NCBI RefSeq assembly: GCF_900048895.1
Contig: NZ_LT160639.1
Location: 439,001 to 503,000, forward strand
Length of the DNA: 64,000 nt
Source: Neglectibacter timonensis
GTDB lineage: Bacteria > Bacillota > Clostridia > Oscillospirales > Acutalibacteraceae
Reading direction: 5' to 3'
The notes below the pieces were generated by a model. It saw only the letters and a list, made by a program, of their open reading frames with translations. It searched no databases and was not told the origin of the DNA. This document shows positions 58,850-64,000 of this stretch, in pieces. Both the position numbers and the translations under genes were made by a program. Numbering within the stretch: the stretch's first letter is position 1; each line of letters opens with the position of its first letter.

Positions 58850-59854
58850 TTAATTCACCGTAAGATTGAGAATATGGCACACGCCTGGAATATTCTCTCC
58901 CTGCTGCTGGGAGGTGGGAGACATCAGCGCGCCGGTAGCACAGAAGAGGATATTGCGCAGTTTGCCGCGTTGCATTTTTTTGAGCAGATGGCCACACAAT
59001 ACAGAGGCTGAACACCCACAGCCGGATCCGCCGGCATGCACATCCTGAGTTTCCCGGTCATAGATCATCAGGCCACAGTCGTTGTGAACGCCTTTCAGGT
59101 CGATTCCATTTTCCCCCAGCGTCTGAAACAGCAGTCGGGTCCCCACCAAACCCAGATCCCCTGTAAAAATTCCGTCGTAATCGGAGGGAACGGTGCCTGT
59201 GTCCTCCAGAAACTCATAGATGCTGGTCGCTGCTGCCGGGGCCATAGCCGCCCCCATATTGGCCGCATCCTTCACGCCCAGGTCCACAATCTTCCCGGCC
59301 AGCCCCCGGCGGATTTTGACTGCTCCGTCTTTCCCTACTATGGCGCATCCGGAAGCAGTGGCCGTCCATTGAGCCGTAGGCGTACGCTGGGCTCCATACT
59401 CCAGGGGCGTTCGGAACTGGCGTTCCGCAGAGCAGAAATGAGAGCTGGTAACCGCCACGGCACGTTCCGCCGCTCCGCTTTCCACCATAACGGCGGAAAG
59501 CAGCAGGGTTTGCGCCATAGTGGAGCAGGCTCCGTACTGCCCCAAAAAAGGAATCTGAAAATCCAGCAGGCCGAAGGTGGAGGAAATACACTGGTTCAAC
59601 AAATCCCCGGCAAAGATGACATCCATCTGCCCCGCCGTAAATCCAGATTTCTCCAGAGCCAGCGCCACCGCTTCCTTCTGCAGCTGCGCCTCTGCCTTTT
59701 CCCAGCTTTCCGTATTTAAGGTTGTATCCTGAAAAGTTTGGTCGTAGTCGGCCCCCAGGGGTCCCTCCGCTTCTTTTTTCCCGCCGATGGCCGCATGACC
59801 CAGGATGGTGGGCGGCATTTCAAATTCCAATGTGTTTTTTCCAATGCGTTTCAT
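58850..59854 (-). CDS. spoVAD: Stage V sporulation protein AD
   Basis: A 334-residue thiolase-fold protein: QYGACSTMAQTLLLSA (thiolase-type Cys region), ERAVAVTSSHFCSAERQFR and HAGGSGCGCSASVLCGHLL. SpoVAD binds dipicolinic acid and is part of the SpoVA channel that loads it into spores and releases it on germination. It follows spoVAC after 13 bp; no spoVAE or other spoVA gene is next to it in this window. Confidence 0.95.
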   Translation of the reverse strand: MKRIGKNTLEFEMPPTILGHAAIGGKKEAEGPLGADYDQTFQDTTLNTESWEKAEAQLQKEAVALALEKSGFTAGQMDVIFAGDLLNQCISSTFGLLDFQIPFLGQYGACSTMAQTLLLSAVMVESGAAERAVAVTSSHFCSAERQFRTPLEYGAQRTPTAQWTATASGCAIVGKDGAVKIRRGLAGKIVDLGVKDAANMGAAMAPAAATSIYEFLEDTGTVPSDYDGIFTGDLGLVGTRLLFQTLGENGIDLKGVHNDCGLMIYDRETQDVHAGGSGCGCSASVLCGHLLKKMQRGKLRNILFCATGALMSPTSQQQGENIPGVCHILNLTVN

Positions 59855-59867
59855 TCAATACGCCTCC

Positions 59868-60314
59868 TCAGTACAGATGGAAGAAAAAAGCGATAAAGCC
59901 AAAAACCACGGACGCTGTGATGCCGAATACCAAAACAGGACCTGCTACCGTAAACATTTTAGCGCCCAGCCCTGTGATAAATCCCTCGCTTTTAAATTCC
60001 ATGGCAGGCGATACCATGGAATTTGCGAAGCCGGTGATTGGCACCAGCGTACCTGCGCCTGCCACCTTCGCAATATTGTCGTACCAGCCCAATGCTGTGA
60101 ATACGGCGGAGATAAGAATGAGACTTACGGATACAAAGGCCCTGGCATCCTTAAGTTCCAGGCCCAGATTCTGATAGAGCTGGCAAAGCACCTGCCCAAT
60201 GGTACAGATAAATCCGCCGAACAGAAATGCAAAAACGCAATTCTTCAAAACAGGCGAATTGGGAGACGCCTGCTTCACCATCTCGCTGTATTGCTGTTTG
60301 GAAGCGGTTTTCAA
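59868..60314 (-). CDS. spoVAC: Stage V sporulation protein AC
   Basis: A 148-residue membrane protein with about four hydrophobic segments (CVFAFLFGGFICTIGQVL, FVSVSLILISAVFTALG, GAGTLVPITGFANSMVSPA, VAGPVLVFGITASVVFGF). The conserved loop GAGTLVPITGFANS is typical of SpoVAC, a mechanosensitive-like channel for dipicolinic acid in the inner spore membrane. A forespore sigma-G promoter would be expected upstream, but I cannot place one with confidence. Confidence 0.95.
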   Translation of the reverse strand: MKTASKQQYSEMVKQASPNSPVLKNCVFAFLFGGFICTIGQVLCQLYQNLGLELKDARAFVSVSLILISAVFTALGWYDNIAKVAGAGTLVPITGFANSMVSPAMEFKSEGFITGLGAKMFTVAGPVLVFGITASVVFGFIAFFFHLY

Positions 60315-60430
60315 AACAGAGATTCCCCTTTCCGGTCAAGAATAAAACTGCTGAGCATATTCTTTGTTCCGATTGAAAAAATATACATCTTCCACACGGT
60401 AAGACAGCGAAACAGATTCCGCTGTCCCGC

Positions 60431-60607
60431 TTATTTTCCGTCCCTGTTTTTCTTTTTATATTTCTCACACCAAACTGGAAACCGACCTTCCCGCTCATGA
60501 TGCGCCCGGCATTCTCTGCAATTTCCATGCCTGGGACAAGCTTTGCGCCTGCAGGGGCAGGGCTTTTTTTCAGAATTTTCCCTGCAAAATTCTACTACTT
60601 CTTTCAC
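60431..60607 (-). CDS. Small Cys-rich protein (58 residues)
   Basis: A short frame found by reading the gap before spoVAC. Start GTG at 60607 with AGGAGAG ten bases upstream. It reads MKEVVEFCRENSEKK, then CPCRRKACPRHGNCRECRAHH, then a late Cys in FPVWCEKYKKK. Cys positions 8, 17, 19, 24, 30, 33 and 47 suggest a zinc- or metal-binding fold. It resembles small Cys-rich Clostridia proteins with a C-P-R-H-G-x-C-x2-C core. Function unknown; lies 117 bp upstream of spoVAC on the same strand. Confidence 0.65.
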   Translation of the reverse strand: MKEVVEFCRENSEKKPCPCRRKACPRHGNCRECRAHHEREGRFPVWCEKYKKKNRDGK

Positions 60608-60744
60608 AGTTTTCCATCTCTCCTGATTTTTTGTTTTTCCAGGCGTCTTCCATTATTATATCCCTGCAGCATGCCAAAACCGGTGGTTCCAATTTCTATT
60701 CTCGTTTTCTCAGCCTGCCGCCCGTGTCCATTGAATACGGGCAA

Positions 60745-60789
60745 CAGGAAGGAGCTGTGACGCAATGAAAAAGCGTCACAGCCCCTTCC
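60745..60789. repeat. Hairpin repeat downstream of the PHP gene
   Basis: Seventeen-base stem GGAAGGAGCTGTGACGC / GCGTCACAGCCCCTTCC with a nine-base loop containing AAAAA. No T run follows on the minus strand, so it is an imperfect terminator for the PHP gene at best. A 19-base inverted copy of its left arm is at 61718-61736. Confidence 0.7.
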
Positions 60790-60807
60790 ATTTGGCAAAC
60801 AGTGAAT

Positions 60808-61581
60808 TCATTGGTACAAAGCCGATCGCATTTCGGAAATATTCTTACCCACATCCTCCGGCCTGTGAGCATCGGATGCAAATTGAATTTGGACGTTTTC
60901 CCTTTTAAAAATGTCTAGCATGGACAGATTCATCCCCATTTCAGGGAAACCGTAATTCAGGGCGAGCCCTCCGCTTTGTTCCGCATACATGTGGTGGCGG
61001 TTCAATGCGTCCGCCAAAAGTCTGTATTTCGGAGTGAGATCACCAGCGGGGAAAAAGTGAAAACATTTTATCGAATCGGGATGAGCCAGACCGGTGAATA
61101 ATCCACTGTTGACCAGGGCAAGCATGGAATCGTAATATTGGTTGTAAAGCAACTCAACATTGATATCTTTCCAGAACTCTGCCCTATGGTCAAAATCAAA
61201 TCCATTTACCCAATGGATCGATCCGGTTGCAAAATCAAAGGGAAAAGAAGTGATAAAATCCGAAATTAGATTTTCGTAGTCCGGGAAATAGCATACTTCC
61301 AATCCCCACTTTATCTGTATGGGGAATGTGTATTGCCGCATTTCAGCAATGAGATCCGTATACTGCTTGATCGTGCAGCCTGTTCTTTTTTCATACCATG
61401 AGTTCTGATACTCGCTATAGCTGCGTATTCCGGCATACATGGGCGAAAACTCCTGAAACCTGTGAGAGTGTTCCAGAAGATAGATCTCATCCAGCCCCAT
61501 CTCTACGGCCTGTTTCACAAAGGTATCGATCCATTCCTTCGTGTAGGGACCTCTTTCGATATGAATATGGACATCTTTCAT
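60808..61581 (-). CDS. PHP-domain phosphoesterase (histidinol-phosphatase-like)
   Basis: A 257-residue protein with the four PHP metal motifs: DVHIHIERG at the N-terminus, LLEHSHRF, LAHPDSIKCF, and FASDAHRPEDVG near the end. It resembles HisJ-type histidinol phosphatases, but no his genes are adjacent, so another phosphate ester is possible. The gene is flanked by 19-base inverted repeats at 60745 and 61718. Confidence 0.82.
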   Translation of the reverse strand: MKDVHIHIERGPYTKEWIDTFVKQAVEMGLDEIYLLEHSHRFQEFSPMYAGIRSYSEYQNSWYEKRTGCTIKQYTDLIAEMRQYTFPIQIKWGLEVCYFPDYENLISDFITSFPFDFATGSIHWVNGFDFDHRAEFWKDINVELLYNQYYDSMLALVNSGLFTGLAHPDSIKCFHFFPAGDLTPKYRLLADALNRHHMYAEQSGGLALNYGFPEMGMNLSMLDIFKRENVQIQFASDAHRPEDVGKNISEMRSALYQ

Positions 61582-61717
61582 GGTGATTCACTTCCTTTGG
61601 CAGGCAGATCGTTCAATATTTTCCCACATCACAGAATGACAGTGAACCGAATGGAATTTCCGCTCGGACTTCTGACCGATGTTTTACCGCAGTGCAGCAT
61701 ATACCTGTTGCAGTCTA

Positions 61718-61736
61718 GCGTCACAGCTCCTTCCTG
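61718..61736. repeat. Inverted copy of the hairpin arm upstream of the PHP gene
   Basis: GCGTCACAGCTCCTTCCTG, the exact reverse complement of 60745-60763. It lies between the PHP gene and the VOC gene. Confidence 0.7.
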
Positions 61737-61771
61737 CTGCTGTTCTGCTGTCTATGGACTATAGGCCTTCC

Positions 61772-62155
61772 TCACAGATACTGGTTAAACTCCACCTTCT
61801 CCTTGTTCGGCCCTTCAATCGTAAAGAATTTTACACCATTCTCCCAAAAAGGGAGTGTCTCCAAACCATTGCTGACTACGGGATATCCCTTTTCCTGAGC
61901 CAGCGCATATACCCTGTCCACATCGCTGACATCGATGGCGATATGGTCGATGGCGCCATAACACTGCGCGGCGTGTTCTCCCACCTCGTAAGTTTCGATC
62001 ACGATATTCTGCAGCTTTAAAAAGGCGCATTTTCCATTCTCCGTCTGCCAGGCCACTTCAAAACCCAGCTCTCCATAGAAACGAATGGTCTCCTCGATGC
62101 TTTTCGCCGGCAGCCCAATATGCTGCAGCCCCAATACAAACTCCTTGATTTCCAT
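61772..62155 (-). CDS. VOC-family (glyoxalase/dioxygenase fold) protein
   Basis: A 127-residue protein with two beta-alpha-beta-beta-beta modules: LQHIGLPAKSIEETIRFYGELGF (metal His), IDHIAIDVSDVD (second His) and a terminal strand GPNKEKVEFNQYL (Glu). Typical of small VOC metalloenzymes such as glyoxalase I-like or epimerase-like proteins; the reaction cannot be assigned. It lies 22 bp after murF on the same strand, so it may be co-transcribed. Confidence 0.85.
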   Translation of the reverse strand: MEIKEFVLGLQHIGLPAKSIEETIRFYGELGFEVAWQTENGKCAFLKLQNIVIETYEVGEHAAQCYGAIDHIAIDVSDVDRVYALAQEKGYPVVSNGLETLPFWENGVKFFTIEGPNKEKVEFNQYL

Positions 62156-62177
62156 TGCTTTTGAACTCCTTTTTGCT

Positions 62178-63542
62178 TTATTCGGACGTTTCAGCTTTCA
62201 ATGCCGAAACGATCTCGTCGGTTTTCATTCCCCGGGATCCCTTGACCAGCACGGCATCGCCCGCTTGAAGCAATTCCCGAAGACGTGCCGCCGCTTCCTG
62301 GTTGGAGGCAAACCATTCAGCCTTTTCTGAACCGTAGCCCGCCACAATATCCTTTGACAGCGGACCAATCCCAAGAAGCCGGTCTACGCCCTTCTCTCTG
62401 GCGTACCGGCCAACTTCCCAATGGCCCTGCCTGGCATACTCCCCCAGTTCCAGCATATCGGCCAGCACCGCCACCCTTTGTCCCGACGCCCGAACGGTCA
62501 TCAGTACATCCAGGGCGCTGCGCATGGAATCGGGGCTGGCGTTGTAACTGTCGTCAATGATCACAAGGCCGTTTAACTCAAACACCTGTTGGCGCATGGC
62601 TGGAGCCTTATACGCGGCAATCGCCCGCACCGCCTCTTCCGCAGGCACACCAAGACTTCTGGCAACCGCCATAGAGCACAGGGCGTTGCGCACATTGTGC
62701 AGGCCCGCAGCGGGCACAAACATCTCCAGTTTTTCTCCGGATCTGGAAACACAGGTAAAAAAGGTTCCTTTATCCGCCTCATTCAGCCCGGTAGCCCTCC
62801 AATCGCACAGAGGGCCCAGGCCAAAGGTAACCACCTTGCGCCTGCAGCTATCCTTCAGCGCGGGCAGCAGGTCATCGTCTCCGTTCACAAACAGGATGCC
62901 GTCCTCCGGCAGATAGTCGGCGATATGAAGTTTTTCCGCCAGGATGTTTTCCCGGGTTTTCATGTATTCAATATGAGAGACACCTATGTTTGTGATCACT
63001 GCAAAAGTTGGCTTCACCACAGCGGCAATCCGGGCCATCTCCCCGGGCATGCTCACACCCATCTCCACCACAGCGGCCGTATGCTCTTTTTTCAGGCCGA
63101 AGACGGTCTGAGGAACGCCCACCTGGCTGTTCTGGTTTCCGGCCGTTTTCAGCACATTGAACCTGGCGGTCAGGGCCTGGGCGATCATTTCTTTCGCCGT
63201 GGTTTTCCCTACGCTGCCAGTGACCCCCACAATGGGCAGCTCAAACTGGCTTCGGTAATAGGCCGCCGTTTTTTGAAGGGCAGCCCGGCAGTCGTTCACC
63301 AGCACTACAGGCTGCTCCCGCAGGGGAATTTCATGGTCGGTAAAAGTGGCGGCAGCTCCGTTTTCAAATACGGAATCAATGTAGACATGGGCGTCCGTCT
63401 TCTCCCCCCGGATAGGCACAAACATGACGCCTGTTTTCACCGTACGGCTGTCTGTGGAAAAGGCCGTCACTACCGTGTTCCCATCGCCGCATAGGAGCTT
63501 TCCTCCGGCAGCTTTCACAATCTCGGAAATTTTCAGTCTCAT
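62178..63542 (-). CDS. murF: UDP-MurNAc-tripeptide--D-alanyl-D-alanine ligase
   Basis: A 454-residue Mur ligase of full length. The N-terminal substrate domain has STDSRTVKTGVMFVP; the P-loop GVTGSVGKTTAKEM lies near residue 107; the central NQNSQVGVPQT and the C-terminal DDSYNASPDSMRSAL are MurF signatures. It adds D-Ala-D-Ala to the peptidoglycan precursor. No other mur gene is next to it, and ddl is not in the window. Confidence 0.96.
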   Translation of the reverse strand: MRLKISEIVKAAGGKLLCGDGNTVVTAFSTDSRTVKTGVMFVPIRGEKTDAHVYIDSVFENGAAATFTDHEIPLREQPVVLVNDCRAALQKTAAYYRSQFELPIVGVTGSVGKTTAKEMIAQALTARFNVLKTAGNQNSQVGVPQTVFGLKKEHTAAVVEMGVSMPGEMARIAAVVKPTFAVITNIGVSHIEYMKTRENILAEKLHIADYLPEDGILFVNGDDDLLPALKDSCRRKVVTFGLGPLCDWRATGLNEADKGTFFTCVSRSGEKLEMFVPAAGLHNVRNALCSMAVARSLGVPAEEAVRAIAAYKAPAMRQQVFELNGLVIIDDSYNASPDSMRSALDVLMTVRASGQRVAVLADMLELGEYARQGHWEVGRYAREKGVDRLLGIGPLSKDIVAGYGSEKAEWFASNQEAAARLRELLQAGDAVLVKGSRGMKTDEIVSALKAETSE

Positions 63543-63670
63543 AAAGATAACTCCGTCTTCTCAATCAGAATGTTTTTTAGAAAGGAAGCACGCCGTACAG
63601 GCGGCAAGGGCAAGTCTTGTGAATTCCATCGTACCGCCGCAGGTAAATACCGCTCCGGGCAGATGGGAAG

Positions 63671-64000
63671 TCAGGCAAGAGACCCCATGGGATCCCAAGG
63701 CTCCAGCAAGATAGGGGCCTGTTCCAGCTCCGAAAGCTGTTCTGCCGTGAGATACTTTTTATGTACCACAACCTGATAGGTATACTCTGTGAACCACTCG
63801 TCGCTCATCACATAATAGCCCTCTGCCCCGGCCTCTTTGCCCCAGCTATTCTCCACTCTCCAGCGGGTGGGCTTCCCGGCTTCATCCAGGTTCACCCCCT
63901 GGAATACCATAGCATGGGTCATCAGGCTCTCGCCGTAATCGAGGCGCTCCGCCTTATCCATTCCGAATTCCGTTCCGAAAAGCTCCCCGGCACACACCGC
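63671..64000 (-). CDS. pepC: Aminopeptidase C / bleomycin hydrolase-like peptidase C1B (C-terminal part)
   Basis: The C-terminal 109 residues of a papain-fold aminopeptidase that runs off the window end. The catalytic His is in YGESLMTHAMVFQG and the Asn in WRVENSWGKE, the standard C1B pair; the rest continues to WDPMGSLA. The N-terminal Cys region lies outside. The 128-bp gap to murF contains no gene I can support. Confidence 0.88.
   Translation of the reverse strand, partial: AVCAGELFGTEFGMDKAERLDYGESLMTHAMVFQGVNLDEAGKPTRWRVENSWGKEAGAEGYYVMSDEWFTEYTYQVVVHKKYLTAEQLSELEQAPILLEPWDPMGSLA

Noticed and set aside
63561-63629. 22-codon ORF between murF and pepC (MEFTRLALAACTACF...)
   Set aside because: Tiny, with a poor RBS, and no features beyond a hydrophobic stretch; kept out of the annotation.
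1-64000. tRNA, rRNA, prophage and insertion-sequence genes
   Set aside because: I looked for cloverleaf ends with CCA, rRNA core sequences, transposase or integrase motifs and found none that I could support.

Overview
The window looks like part of the chromosome of an anaerobic, endospore-forming Clostridia bacterium, most likely a gut Oscillospiraceae/Eubacteriales member. The reasons are the spore germination genes spoVAC and spoVAD, a SCIFF peptide with its radical-SAM maturase (a Clostridia hallmark), T-box leaders, EFR1-type ferredoxin proteins, LplABC-type sugar importers, consensus TTGACA/TATAAT promoters and purine-rich ribosome binding sites. Third codon positions are GC-rich in most genes. 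This is inferred from gene content; no rRNA or tRNA gene is present to confirm it.

Layout. 1-6.9 kb: a carbohydrate/ester catabolic cluster, with the tail of a sugar permease, two alpha/beta hydrolases, a TIM-barrel glycosidase-like protein, a metallo-beta-lactamase-fold hydrolase and a LacI regulator, tied together by a repeated TTTTACTAAA operator. 7-12 kb: an ECF sigma factor with a DUF4179 anti-sigma-like membrane protein, then two tandem membrane-anchored GH25 muramidase paralogs and a structured leader or small RNA with its own promoter. 12-16 kb: GNAT, uridine-kinase-like and MarR genes, then an ArsR-controlled ferredoxin/flavodoxin and nitroreductase unit. 16.1-21.6 kb: a tightly overlapping operon of a phosphoribosyltransferase, comEC, holA, an RNase M5-like toprim protein, a DivIVA-like coiled coil and a HEPN-like/CBS protein. 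21.7-22.1 kb: five 97-bp tandem repeats. 22.1-26.7 kb: an alanine-type T-box, M42 aminopeptidase, alaS and a HIT protein. 26.9-31.8 kb: a PLP decarboxylase, the SCIFF maturase, the 48-residue SCIFF peptide and an ABC-2 exporter. 31.9-34 kb: a LytTR/DUF3021 pair and a ricin-lectin protein with a histone-like tail.

34.2-41.5 kb: a sugar isomerase-like protein, a CtpE-like P-type ATPase, a small membrane protein, an AT-rich acquired-looking GNAT region, pyrE and a free-standing ComEC-type nuclease-fold domain. 41.6-43.7 kb: asnB under an asparagine T-box. 43.7-46.2 kb: a Vat-like acetyltransferase preceded by two coupled small ORFs, then phosphomannomutase. 46.2-58.6 kb: a long minus-strand operon (LplB, LplC, binding lipoprotein, GH2 beta-mannosidase, GH3, ADP-ribosylglycohydrolase, ManA) that reads as a beta-mannoside utilisation locus: import, hydrolysis, and mannose entry through ManA, with the mutase gene convergent to it. 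58.8-64 kb: spoVAD, spoVAC, a small Cys-rich protein, a PHP phosphoesterase, a VOC protein, murF and the C-terminal half of aminopeptidase C.

The most interesting signals are the HEPN-like/CBS fusion, the coupled leader ORFs ahead of the Vat-like gene, the unidentified 210-nt structured RNA, the ComEC with an apparently dead beta-lactamase domain next to a free-standing live one, the ricin/histone-tail protein, and the alanine T-box placed in front of a peptidase. All family calls come from reading motifs; no database search was possible.
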